A stretch of 64,000 bases of DNA from Schlesneria paludicola DSM 18645 (GTDB lineage Bacteria; Planctomycetota; Planctomycetia; Planctomycetales; Planctomycetaceae): NCBI RefSeq assembly GCF_000255655.1, contig NZ_JH636434.1, forward strand, positions 2,461,253 to 2,525,252. The letters run 5' to 3'. Below the pieces are notes generated by a model. The model saw only the letters and a list, made by a program, of their open reading frames with translations. It made no database searches and was not told the origin of the DNA. A program made the position numbers and the translations under genes. Shown one piece after another: positions 47,015-55,983 of this stretch (the first letter of the stretch is position 1; the number at the start of each line of letters is the position of its first letter).

Positions 47015-47686
47015 ATGTCAATTCATTTGATTCGCGATTTAGACCATCTGCATCGGATGATTCTGACGATGTGCGCCAAGGTCGAAGAACTGATTCATTC
47101 GGCCGTCGATGCCCTGCACAAACCCAACTATGAACGCGCCCGCCAGATCATGTCGACCGACGACGAAATCGATCGGATGGACGTGGCGGTCGAAGAGGAA
47201 TGCCTAAAGCTACTGGCCCTTCACCAGCCGGTCGCCATCGACCTTCGTCGGATCACTACCGTGCTAAAGATCGGCGCGGAACTGGAACGCGTGGCCGATT
47301 TGGGCGTCAGCATCGCTGAGCGCGCCTGTGGAATCGCCAGTTGCGGCGAAATTACCGTACCAGACAATCTGAAGGATATGTCGCGTCAGGCTCTCGACAT
47401 GCTGCATCGCAGCATTGACGCCTATGTCCACCTGGATGTCCGCACCGCGCGCGAGGTCTGCGTCCAGGACGAATCGATCGACAACTTGAACCGCGAAATC
47501 ATCGAAGAATTGAAGCGGTTGATGCAAACTCAACCAACATCCGTTGAAGCGGCATTGCATTTGTTCTCGGCGTCCCGACAGATTGAACGAATCGCGGACC
47601 ACGCGACGAACATCGCCGAAGATGTGGTCTACCTGGTGCAAGGTGAGATTATCCGTCACCGAAATCGATTTACGACAGTGGCGTAA
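47015..47686 (+). CDS. phoU: Phosphate uptake regulator PhoU
   Basis: This 223-residue all-helical protein has two PhoU repeats. The metal-binding E/D-rich patterns are present in LKIGAELERVADLGVSIAER (first repeat) and SRQIERIADHATNIAEDVVY (second). It starts MSIHLIRDLDHLHRMIL at 47015, and an in-frame ATG at 46997 is the alternative; the longer frame overlapping pstB is rejected. The family restrains PhoR signalling and Pst transport. It is the last gene before a 290-base gap and the regulator gene. Confidence 0.93.
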   Translation: MSIHLIRDLDHLHRMILTMCAKVEELIHSAVDALHKPNYERARQIMSTDDEIDRMDVAVEEECLKLLALHQPVAIDLRRITTVLKIGAELERVADLGVSIAERACGIASCGEITVPDNLKDMSRQALDMLHRSIDAYVHLDVRTAREVCVQDESIDNLNREIIEELKRLMQTQPTSVEAALHLFSASRQIERIADHATNIAEDVVYLVQGEIIRHRNRFTTVA

Positions 47687-47832
47687 TCGTTGTTTGATAC
47701 CTGGCGATAGGCTTTGTGACCTTGTCGCAAAGTGAATTTCGCTCACATTCAATGCTGCGAACGCGGCCAATCAGGCCGCACCGGAGACGTCGACCAAACG
47801 AGGACCGAGGATCGGACGGTTTGATCGCGCCC

Positions 47833-47858
47833 CGCGCGTTGTCTTGGAACAACGCGCG
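47833..47858. terminator. Hairpin, possible phoU terminator
   Basis: A perfect 10-bp GC-rich stem (cgcgcgttgt with acaacgcgcg) and a 6-base loop lie between phoU and the regulator gene. It lacks a T run. A smaller 6-bp hairpin (gcggcc with ggccgc) precedes it at 47763-47779. Confidence 0.4.
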
Positions 47859-47980
47859 ACGGCTCGTTGAAGTTCCGTTCATCTAGGTGCCGTGAATCCG
47901 TGATGTTGCGGGCCTTCACTCGGCGACTTTCGCCGCGCTGAACATCTTGCCCGCAACGGGCCTGTCGTGTTAGAGAAACT

Positions 47981-48709
47981 ATGAGCAAGACGAAGATTTT
48001 GATTATCGAAGACGAACGAGCACTGCAAGAAGTGCTCGTCTACAACCTGGAACGCGAAGGCTTTGAAGTCGCCGTCTCGGGCGACGGACAAGACGGCATC
48101 CGCCGTGCGCGAGCCACTGAGCCAGATGTAATTTTGCTTGACCTGATGTTGCCAGTCATCGACGGACTTGAGGTCTGCCGCCAACTGCGCGCCGATGCGA
48201 AGACACGCGGAATCCGCATCCTGATGCTGACTGCACGCAGCGAGGAAGTCGACGAAATCGTGGGCTTCAATATGGGAGCAGACGACTACGTCACCAAGCC
48301 ATTCAAGGTCAAGCCGCTAATTCATCGAATCAAAGCGCTGCTAAGACGAACCGCAACCGATCAACAGTCGCGTGAATTCGTTTCCATTCACGGAATTGAA
48401 GTCGATCGGGTCAACCATATTGCCAAATCACGAGGTCAGATTCTTGATCTCACCCCGACCGAGTTCCGGTTGCTGTGGGCCCTGGCGCGAGCCGCGGGAC
48501 GACCGTTCGGTCGTAATGAATTGATGGACCACTGTCGAGGCGAAGACGCAAACGCTCTCGAACGGACGATCGACGTTCACATCCGCTCGCTCAGACAAAA
48601 GTTAGGCGAACTGGGTGAAGTGATCGAGACAGTTCGCGGAATTGGATATCGATTCCGTGGCGAGACCGAATCCGCGACGAATCCCACGACCTCCATCGAC
48701 ATCCCTTAA
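47981..48709 (+). CDS. phoB: PhoB-type response regulator
   Basis: This is a 242-residue OmpR/PhoB-family regulator. The receiver (residues 5-118) has the acidic pair in LIIEDE, phospho-acceptor Asp54 in LLDLMLP, and Lys in DDYVTKPF. The C-terminal winged helix (about 135-232) contains LDLTPTEFRLLWALA and TIDVHIRSLRQKLG with the closing VRGIGYRF. Its position after pst-phoU makes it the probable regulator of phosphate starvation. No histidine kinase gene (phoR) follows; the next gene is convergent. The symbol is given by context and may be wrong for a paralogue. Confidence 0.82.
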   Translation: MSKTKILIIEDERALQEVLVYNLEREGFEVAVSGDGQDGIRRARATEPDVILLDLMLPVIDGLEVCRQLRADAKTRGIRILMLTARSEEVDEIVGFNMGADDYVTKPFKVKPLIHRIKALLRRTATDQQSREFVSIHGIEVDRVNHIAKSRGQILDLTPTEFRLLWALARAAGRPFGRNELMDHCRGEDANALERTIDVHIRSLRQKLGELGEVIETVRGIGYRFRGETESATNPTTSIDIP

Positions 48710-48745
48710 GGCGTCGCGGACCAGAAACGTGCAGGCGAGGAGATC

Positions 48746-48778
48746 AGACGACGAGTGCCATTGGTGCACTCGTCGTCT
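48746..48778. terminator. Hairpin between convergent genes
   Basis: A perfect 13-bp stem (agacgacgagtgc with gcactcgtcgtct) and a 7-base loop lie between the phoB-like and pgi stops and could act for both strands. The flanks are not T-rich. Confidence 0.55.
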
Positions 48779-48801
48779 CCATGAACCGTCATTGTTGGCC
48801 C

Positions 48802-50388
48802 TCAACTCTTGTAGTAGAAGGTCTCCATCTCAGGAGCATCCCCTCCAGACTTCATGATCTGTCGGTCGGGATTCGCCGCCAGATGCTGCAGAATCTTGTA
48901 GACCCATTCGACGTTATCCGCCACGGACAGGGCTTCTGAGATTTGCTCGGCCGTCTGGGGCCCTGGTACCGATTTCAAGTGAGCAACGATCTTCAGTTCA
49001 AGCTCCAACACGGCGGCCGCCGCTTTCTTGCCCGCCTCAACCCCAGGTTGATGATAGGCGTTCACGTTGATCAGTTCGGCGTATAGTCCAACCGCACGTT
49101 CGTACAAGGCAATGAGCGCTCCGACGCTGCGCGCGGTAACCGCATTGATGGTGATCGTGATCGTATCACGTCGGTTCTCGCGAAGGGCTTCGCGGGTTCC
49201 GAGCATCAATCCGTGCAAATAGTCGCCCGCCGTAATTCCTGGTTCGACGTCCATGGATGGCAATTCGCGATCCTTCAGCACCTCGATGAAGGTCGCAAAG
49301 AAATTCGGTAGTCCGTCACGCAACTGCTGGATATAGGCATGCTGATCCGTCGAACCCTTGTTGCCATAGACGGCGATCCCCTGATGAACCGTCTTTCCCT
49401 GGCGATCGAGTTCTTTTCCCAACGACTCCATGACCAGTTGCTGCAGATACCGGCTGAACAATGACAGTCGATCCTTGTATGGCAGGATCACCATGTCTTT
49501 CGCTCCAACGCCGTCGCCAATGTGATACCACATCGTGGCCAGCAGCGCCGCAGGATTCTTCCACGGGTCAGTGATTCGAGTCAGGCGGTCCATCGACGCG
49601 GCACCGTCCAATAATTCCATGATCCCGATCCCCTGCAGGGCGGCTGGCAGCAAGCCGACTGCGGACAAGACGGATGTCCGACCACCGACCCAGTCCCACA
49701 TCGGAAACGTCTTCAGCCAATTCTGGCTCTGGGCGGTTTGATCCATCTTGCTGCCCGCCTGAGTCACGGCGACCGCATGTTCGGCGAAGCTCAAGCCGGC
49801 TCCTTCGTAGGCCTTTTGAACCTCAAGCATGCCATTGCGCGTTTCGGGTGTCCCTCCCGATTTGGAAATCACAACGACGAGAGTTCGCCCCAATTGTCCG
49901 TCAAGTTCCCCGAGAGTCGTGTCGATTCCGTCTGGATCGGTGTTGTCGATGAAGAACGGCAGGATTGGATCGAGCGGCGATCCCAACGCCTGTGCGACAA
50001 ACTGTGGGCCAAGCGCTGATCCACCGATGCCGATGAGCAACAGAAACTGGAATCGCCCTTCGGCCCCTTCGATGGCTCCGCTGTGGACCTGATCCGCGAA
50101 TTCGCGAATCGCCATCTGCGTACTCTGAATCTCGGCAGTGATTTCTGGTGTCGGCGCGAGTTGAGGCGCGCGCAACCAATAATGGCCGACCATCCGATTC
50201 TCGTCGGGATTGGCGATTGCTCCACCTTCGAGCTTCTGCATCGCGTCCAGCGCTTCGGTCATGCGTGCAAACAATGAAGCAAGTTCGCTTTCGGCGAATC
50301 GGACGCGACTGACATCCAGTGAAAACCCGAGTTCGCGGTCGGAAATCAGGTATTGGCAAAATCGCGACCACGCAGATGACGTAGGCAT
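48802..50388 (-). CDS. pgi: Glucose-6-phosphate isomerase
   Basis: This enzyme interconverts glucose-6-phosphate and fructose-6-phosphate and is about 528 residues long. The SIS-type sugar phosphate motifs are [36 protein letters not shown], and [17 protein letters not shown], with the family's active-site-like [15 protein letters not shown]. The ATG at 50388 is preferred over a GTG three codons earlier because GGAG then has eight-base spacing. It is convergent with the phoB-like gene. Cytoplasmic, glycolysis and gluconeogenesis. Confidence 0.92.
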   Translation of the reverse strand: MPTSSAWSRFCQYLISDRELGFSLDVSRVRFAESELASLFARMTEALDAMQKLEGGAIANPDENRMVGHYWLRAPQLAPTPEITAEIQSTQMAIREFADQVHSGAIEGAEGRFQFLLLIGIGGSALGPQFVAQALGSPLDPILPFFIDNTDPDGIDTTLGELDGQLGRTLVVVISKSGGTPETRNGMLEVQKAYEGAGLSFAEHAVAVTQAGSKMDQTAQSQNWLKTFPMWDWVGGRTSVLSAVGLLPAALQGIGIMELLDGAASMDRLTRITDPWKNPAALLATMWYHIGDGVGAKDMVILPYKDRLSLFSRYLQQLVMESLGKELDRQGKTVHQGIAVYGNKGSTDQHAYIQQLRDGLPNFFATFIEVLKDRELPSMDVEPGITAGDYLHGLMLGTREALRENRRDTITITINAVTARSVGALIALYERAVGLYAELINVNAYHQPGVEAGKKAAAAVLELELKIVAHLKSVPGPQTAEQISEALSVADNVEWVYKILQHLAANPDRQIMKSGGDAPEMETFYYKS

Positions 50389-50877
50389 GGCATGCACTCC
50401 AGATGATGAAACTCGGTTCGATTTCTCTAAGATACAACAAGCCGATCAGGGAAGTAAGCGTCGTATTTTTACGGCTTTCCGTATCGTCGGATGCGAGTCC
50501 TTGAATGTCCCCTGCTGACCACTTCCCGCACACGCATCCCGCAGCCAGTGCAAAAAGATCGTCACAGAATCAACGCAACCTTCGTGCCATTCCGCAAGTC
50601 GTGGGCACTCAATGGGAAAAAACTCAATTGCGAGCCACAAATCGCCACACAAACCACCACGCTGTCCGGAAATAGATCGATGTCGATGGCAGACATCCGC
50701 AACGCGTCGCGCGCCTGTCACAGGTGAAGATCCTCGTCACGCGACACGGCGCCTCGAAGGAGGCACGCTCTACCGAACAAATGTCACTCGCACAATCGCC
50801 CAGCGTCCTTTAGAAACGTGATCGTCCAAGACTGCAACTAGAAACAAATCACAGCGAAAGCGAACAAGGAAATACGA
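50389..50877. other. Divergent intergenic region
   Basis: About 490 bases between pgi and the nitroreductase gene. No supported gene or clear structure was seen. Confidence 0.4.
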
Positions 50878-51447
50878 ATGACGACTGCCATCGATCCAAC
50901 TCCAACAATCGATGAAACGATTCGAGGGCGCCGCACCATCGGTGCGTTTCGGCCAGAGGTTCCTGCGCCGGAATTGGTCGAAGCGTCGCTTGATCTCGCG
51001 CGATGGGCTCCAAATCACAAGAAAACAGAACCCTGGCGCGCCTACTGGCTCGGTCCCGAGACGGCTCGCGGCGTTGTCGAGCTGAATTCCGCCGAGATCC
51101 AAAAGAAAAAGGGCTCCGCCGAAGCCGAATCCAAACGCAAGGTTTGGGCCGCAATCCCCGGTTGGATCGTCGTGACCTGCGTCCGTTCGAACGATGCGTT
51201 TCAGCATGAGGAAGACTACGCGGCCTGTTGTTGCTTCGTGCAAAATCTCTCGCTGGCGCTGTGGTCACGGGGGATCGGGTCAAAATGGTCGACGGGTGAT
51301 GTGACACGCCATCCGGACTTCTTTCCACTGGTCGGCATCAATCCCGATTCCGAACGAGTTGTCGGACTGATCATGTATGGCTACCCCGCGGTCATCCCCG
51401 AACAGACTCGGAAACCGTTGTCCGCGTTTCTAACCCGCAACCCATGA
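50878..51447 (+). CDS. Nitroreductase family protein
   Basis: This 189-residue protein has the FMN-binding nitroreductase pattern: GRRTIGAFRPEVPAPELV, then ARWAPNHKKTEPW, resembling the YdjA group. AAGGAAA precedes the ATG. The family reduces nitro or quinone substrates with NAD(P)H, but many members have other roles. No partner gene is adjacent. Confidence 0.88.
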   Translation: MTTAIDPTPTIDETIRGRRTIGAFRPEVPAPELVEASLDLARWAPNHKKTEPWRAYWLGPETARGVVELNSAEIQKKKGSAEAESKRKVWAAIPGWIVVTCVRSNDAFQHEEDYAACCCFVQNLSLALWSRGIGSKWSTGDVTRHPDFFPLVGINPDSERVVGLIMYGYPAVIPEQTRKPLSAFLTRNP

Positions 51448-51710
51448 CGTAGCGTTCGTTTGATCTGTCCCGCGATTAACAACATGCCTTCGAACGTGCA
51501 AGGAAAAATGACTTCATTCCTGACGCCAAGAGAAAATGACGGAAGCCACTTGTCATGGGTTGCCAGCCCGGAATGGCCTTGATTGAGGCTTAAGGTTGCG
51601 TCATTCTATTTGCATGATCGTGGCCGAGATGGTCAAGGATTCGACGCACCACGGTTGCAAAGCATTGTTCATGCGTCGGGCAATGCCATGTCACAATGCA
51701 AGGAGTCGGA

Positions 51711-52226
51711 ATGAGCCCTGTCGAGGAAATGACCGACGGTGAATCACCCGAGCACCAGTGTTGGCTGGGAGCGGAAGTTCCCAGCCTGCTGCCGGCCGCC
51801 TGGGATGAAATCCAGCGACACAAATGGATTGAAAGTGAGAAGGCTCGCCGCGATGTCGGGCATGCTGCGGTTGTCGATTGGCTCGGGCGTTTCTGGTGGC
51901 GTTTCTGTCGCTGGCGACGGCTTGAGCATCTTGAAGGCGTGCGACGCTGGTACGAGTTCTCGCACGATGACTTTGCCAAAGTCTTGCGGGCAATTCTCGA
52001 AGATGACCGCTTGACGCTGGTCATCATCGAGCTGATGAAAGCGGATCACCTGCGCGTGATGAACGATCTGGAAGTCATCGAGTGGGCACGTGACGTCGGC
52101 CTGCCGATGGAACGTGTGCTCGAAGTGCTTGGCGTCATTCATATCAACGTCGCACGGCTGGACCCGCCCATCGAATGGTTACGCCGTGGCAACAGCCATT
52201 CCGTGACTCGAACACTGAAGTCTTGA
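51711..52226 (+). CDS. Hypothetical protein, unknown family
   Basis: This is a 171-residue soluble protein. It is Trp/Arg/Glu-rich (WIESEKARRDVGHAAVVDWL, then WWRFCRWRRLEHLEGV) and predicted to be mostly helical. No conserved motif was recognised. A strong AAGGAG precedes the ATG at 51711, and an earlier in-frame ATG lacks support. Only nine bases separate its stop from the YjbQ gene, so the two are probably co-transcribed and functionally linked. Confidence 0.6.
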   Translation: MSPVEEMTDGESPEHQCWLGAEVPSLLPAAWDEIQRHKWIESEKARRDVGHAAVVDWLGRFWWRFCRWRRLEHLEGVRRWYEFSHDDFAKVLRAILEDDRLTLVIIELMKADHLRVMNDLEVIEWARDVGLPMERVLEVLGVIHINVARLDPPIEWLRRGNSHSVTRTLKS

Positions 52227-52235
52227 AAGCGAGTC

Positions 52236-52658
52236 ATGGCCTGGCATCAATTGCGGCTCACGCTGCCTGCATTTCGTCGAGGTTTTCACCTCATCACCAA
52301 TCATGTGGTTCATGCACTGCCCGAACTGCAGGAAACACGAATTGGCCTGTTGCATGTGTTCATTCAGCACACGTCGGCCTCACTGTCGATCAATGAAAAC
52401 GCCGATCCAGACGTGCCACGGGACCTGGAAGCATCGTTGAACTCGATCGCTCCGGAAGACTTTCCGTACGTCCATACCTGTGAGGGGCCCGACGATATGC
52501 CGGCTCACGTCAAATCGTCGCTGCTGGGATCATCGCTAACGATCCCGATTACAAATGGCCGTCTGTGCCTGGGAACGTGGCAAGGGATCTACTTGTGCGA
52601 ACACCGTAATCACGGCGGACAGCGATCGCTGGTGCTGACGATTCAGGGCGAAAATTGA
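52236..52658 (+). CDS. YjbQ family protein (secondary thiamine-phosphate synthase type)
   Basis: This 140-residue protein belongs to UPF0047/YjbQ. Diagnostic runs are FIQHTSASLSINENADPDV and GPDDMPAHVKSSLLGSSLTI, followed by LCLGTWQGIYLCEHR. Some members have weak thiamine-phosphate synthase activity, and the physiological role is open. It is probably co-transcribed with the unknown gene nine bases upstream. A thiL gene for thiamine-phosphate kinase is about 5 kb away, but no direct link is implied. Confidence 0.9.
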   Translation: MAWHQLRLTLPAFRRGFHLITNHVVHALPELQETRIGLLHVFIQHTSASLSINENADPDVPRDLEASLNSIAPEDFPYVHTCEGPDDMPAHVKSSLLGSSLTIPITNGRLCLGTWQGIYLCEHRNHGGQRSLVLTIQGEN

Positions 52659-52732
52659 AACATTCGCGACGATTCAGCATTTCCTGCCACGCGTGAGCCG
52701 TGCGCAAACACGTTGCCCCAAATCGCGAGCGA

Positions 52733-54817
52733 TCACTTCGGATCGCGTGAGTCAGGTTCGTCCTGCTGAGGAACGGGAACGAGTTCGTCATCGAAGGGAT
52801 CTGGTTCATCGAGATCCAGTTCGCGTGGCGGAATCAACGCCCCGTTCGGGATCGCCGCAGGCTCTTCATCGTCGCCGGAAACTTGCAGAACCGCCTGCTT
52901 CACCTGGCGATCAGGGGCCTGCAAGAAACTCGCCTGGACGATATTTCGTGACTCGCCTGGCCCTGCTGGCAGTTTTTCGGGAGGCCGCGCTTCACCTCGT
53001 GCCAACTGAGTCTTAAGCGTGGATCTTAGTGACAGCTTCTCCGATTCTTGCTGGCCAGCGATCAAAACAACATCGTCGACGATGTGTCGATTGTGTTCGC
53101 GTCGCATCGTGACCTTCGCTCCATAGCGACCGTCACCCAGCACCACCGTCACTTCATTTTCGCTCATGGCCATCGACTTGAGCGGAGCTTGTAAGAACGT
53201 ATCCGCCGACATACCCGAATTCGGAATGAACTTGGATTGAGCCCAAACCATCTTGTTGAAATCGTTCGAGGAGTTCGCTCGGACCAGATCTAACGCTTCG
53301 TCCTGCTGATCTGGATCACGTCCGAGCGTGATCCCCGACGCAAAGTCTTGGATCGGAATTAGAACTTCAAGAGTCGTTTTGACGGACGACGGCACACCCG
53401 ACATCTGCCATTCGATATCGTCGACCATGAACCGACCGCCTTCATCCGTTAACGAGTAAGTAAAGGGCTTGCCCCCCTGACGAACTTCGACTTTGGTCAG
53501 CGATCCCTTAAACGTCGCCGAGACGTATTCGACGTCAGGAGAATCGAAGCAGTCCAAAGGCATCGCAGGGGCCGTCGCATCGTTCAACTTGCTCCAGACT
53601 CGATTGGCGAAATCTTGCGTCGCACAGTGCTTAATTTCGTTCAACTGACGTCGCGAAAGTGCATCAATAAAGACTTCCAGCATACCTTGCGCGGTAAAGA
53701 GTGCCGACAGACGTTTTTCTTGCTTCGTCTCAATCTCATAGATCGTGACGTCGGAAACTTGGAACTTGGACGGTGTGTCGGTCAGTTCGTCGGCCTGACG
53801 CTGCATGTCGATCTGAACGAACTCTGTCGAATTCCGCAGCGTGAAGTCGGCTCGATTGCCTCTCAGACGGACCTGTAGCTCATGCTCGGGCAACTGTGGT
53901 TCAGGGAGCTTGGCCTGCTTTAAGTCGGCCAGCGAAAGACTTCCGTTAAAGAACTCCGGCGAGCAGATCTCACCGAGCTTCTCTTTGTCTTCGTGCTGAT
54001 AAGCCCCGAGGAATTCCAGACAGCGATTCACCGCTTGGGCCAGATGATAAACGGAGGGCAGCTTTTCATCCTCGTCCTTGGAAGAGATTCCGACGTTGGC
54101 GACTTGCCATCGTCCTTTTCTCAGTTCCATCGTCAACACCGTCTCACCGGTCATCCGTGGCAGCCTGACAACCGCATCTTTTTCGTTCATGTGAGCCTGC
54201 GGGTGGAACTTTCCACTCTTCGGCTTACCACTCGTCACCTGACGGGTGACCTGAGCCAGAAATGACGGAGGCAATTCGGAAAGCGAGGCGCGGAATTTGG
54301 GTGATGCCACCGCCAGGATCTCTTCACGGTCGACGCCCGACCAGGCATCCATGAATTCTCGAACTGTCAGCAGGAGGTCCATCTGCTCAGAAACGGACTT
54401 GTAGGCTTCAATCCCTTTACGCTTTTGCTTCAAGAAGATGTCGTCGACGACCCATTTGCCGGAAGAGTCGCGGGCCAGTTCGTAAAAGATCTCTTTCTTG
54501 TTTTCACCCACTTGGACGGTGACGCGTTTCTTATCGTCACCCACTTCTTCCACAGACACGATGGACGTTTTGCCGTCGGGAAGGTTGAGAATCTTGAAAT
54601 CTTCGAGTGATTCGGCGGTGCGCAAAGCCCGCTTGTTGAAATCATCTGACGTCGTCGCCTTCAGACGTTCAAGATCCTTCGCCTCAAGGCTTTTGGCGAA
54701 CGCGGAAATTGCGCGATTCTCCATCATATGCGCACAGCCAGCACTCGTGCCGGCCATGCCAGATGCGAGAATGAGAATCCACACAAAGGTGCAATCTGCC
54801 CGAGACATGCGTGCCAT
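52733..54817 (-). CDS. Hypothetical lipoprotein with five similar NTF2-like repeats
   Basis: This is a 694-residue exported protein. The signal peptide ends in the lipobox TSAGC (Cys28), so it is probably membrane-anchored. Five stretches of about 95-110 residues (about 37-130, 147-245, 258-362, 375-470 and 482-590) share one pattern: a helix with an Asp-rich centre, then F/N-rich turns (DDFNK, PKFRAS, PEFFNG, QDFANR, NDFNKM), then beta strands ending in VDD or similar (KWVVDDIFL, RFMVDDIEW, HIVDDVVLI). This resembles tandem NTF2/SnoaL-like domains. No catalytic residue is evident. The C-terminus (about 625-694) is acidic and Pro-rich. The function is unknown. Confidence 0.6.
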   Translation of the reverse strand: MARMSRADCTFVWILILASGMAGTSAGCAHMMENRAISAFAKSLEAKDLERLKATTSDDFNKRALRTAESLEDFKILNLPDGKTSIVSVEEVGDDKKRVTVQVGENKKEIFYELARDSSGKWVVDDIFLKQKRKGIEAYKSVSEQMDLLLTVREFMDAWSGVDREEILAVASPKFRASLSELPPSFLAQVTRQVTSGKPKSGKFHPQAHMNEKDAVVRLPRMTGETVLTMELRKGRWQVANVGISSKDEDEKLPSVYHLAQAVNRCLEFLGAYQHEDKEKLGEICSPEFFNGSLSLADLKQAKLPEPQLPEHELQVRLRGNRADFTLRNSTEFVQIDMQRQADELTDTPSKFQVSDVTIYEIETKQEKRLSALFTAQGMLEVFIDALSRRQLNEIKHCATQDFANRVWSKLNDATAPAMPLDCFDSPDVEYVSATFKGSLTKVEVRQGGKPFTYSLTDEGGRFMVDDIEWQMSGVPSSVKTTLEVLIPIQDFASGITLGRDPDQQDEALDLVRANSSNDFNKMVWAQSKFIPNSGMSADTFLQAPLKSMAMSENEVTVVLGDGRYGAKVTMRREHNRHIVDDVVLIAGQQESEKLSLRSTLKTQLARGEARPPEKLPAGPGESRNIVQASFLQAPDRQVKQAVLQVSGDDEEPAAIPNGALIPPRELDLDEPDPFDDELVPVPQQDEPDSRDPK

Positions 54818-55008
54818 CCTTGGCGAACCGACACGAAGGGCCGCGTCCGTTCAACAGTCTGACAAAGGGGAAATACAAAATGGGAGGTCGGCCTTCTCCC
54901 AGATTCCAGAATTCTGGTCAAGATCAGGTCTGTTGTATCAAACACACAAATAGCCGGCTTCCGAAAACTTCTTGCCGGAATGGACACGAATAGTGTCTTG
55001 TGCAGCGG

Positions 55009-55047
55009 AAACGGCCGCAGATCATTGAACATGATCGACGGCCGTTT
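55009..55047 (-). terminator. Hairpin terminator of dienelactone hydrolase gene
   Basis: A 9-bp outer stem (aaacggccg with cggccgttt) and a 6-bp inner stem (gatcat with atgatc), separated by 2-base bulges, lie about 30 bases beyond the hydrolase stop. The A/T tails favour termination in both directions. Confidence 0.6.
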
Positions 55048-55079
55048 GCCTGTGCGTCACAAAGAAGCCTCGCTTGGGG

Positions 55080-55871
55080 TTACTTCCCGAGAGTTTCCTT
55101 AAACAGCGCTTTCATTGAGGCCCAGCTCTTCTCATCAGACTCTTTGTTGTACTTCAGTGGGATACCGAATTTCTTGCCGACTTCGTCCGCTTCCGGAACC
55201 GTGAAGCTGTGGACGGTGTTGGGATAGTTAATGAACTCGTACTTCCCGCCGTTCTGGTCCAATGCGCCTTTGAAGTCTTGAATGACTTTGGCCGAGATAA
55301 ACGAATCGTCCGCACCGTTGCAGATCAGCATCTTGGCTTTGACAGCCTTCACTTGTTCTGCCGTTGGAACCACGAGTGCACCATGAAAACTGGCAATGGC
55401 CTTTAGATCTGTACCGGCGAATGCCAATTGCTGAACCGTTGAACCACCAAAGCAGTATCCGATGGCAGCCAATTTTGTCTTGTCGCATTCTGGCTGCGAC
55501 TTCAGGACGTCCAATGCCTCGGTCCCGCGTTTGCGCCAATCCTCGACATTCATCCGCACCGTGCCGGCGAGCGCACTGGCATCTTTCGGATGATCGACAA
55601 GTTTTCCTTCTCCATACATATCCGCCGCGAACGCGATGTATCCAAGTTCCGCGAGCTGATTGGCTCGTCGCTTCGCGTAGGCGTCCAATCCCCAGAATTC
55701 GTGAACGACCAGCACGCCAGGCCGAGGCCCTTGGATCGCGTCATCCCAGGCAAGGTAGCCGATGCACTCCACATCGCCATGTTTGTACTTCACCGTCTTC
55801 GACTGAAGCGCCGCATCCGCTGTCGCCGCAAGTGCGAAAAACCCCATCACCAACACAATCATCCGGACCAT
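55080..55871 (-). CDS. Exported dienelactone hydrolase family protein
   Basis: This 263-residue protein has a signal peptide (MVRMIVLVMGFFALAATADA). The alpha/beta hydrolase motif GYCFGGSTV carries a Cys nucleophile, typical of dienelactone hydrolase. LVVHEFWGLDAYAKRRANQL and the late His in NTVHSF complete the pattern. The ATG at 55871 is chosen because AGGAGG precedes it perfectly. A double-stem hairpin follows the gene. In cell location and family it resembles the periplasmic dienelactone hydrolase-like proteins of planctomycetes; the natural substrate is unknown. Confidence 0.88.
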   Translation of the reverse strand: MVRMIVLVMGFFALAATADAALQSKTVKYKHGDVECIGYLAWDDAIQGPRPGVLVVHEFWGLDAYAKRRANQLAELGYIAFAADMYGEGKLVDHPKDASALAGTVRMNVEDWRKRGTEALDVLKSQPECDKTKLAAIGYCFGGSTVQQLAFAGTDLKAIASFHGALVVPTAEQVKAVKAKMLICNGADDSFISAKVIQDFKGALDQNGGKYEFINYPNTVHSFTVPEADEVGKKFGIPLKYNKESDEKSWASMKALFKETLGK

Positions 55872-55983
55872 TGTCGTTCCTCCTGTAGAACTTCGATCGT
55901 CATACCTTTCGGTGATTGAATGGTAGCTTTCGCACACCGCATTGAAAACGAATTCATGGATCACGCGTCCTTCGCACGAACAC

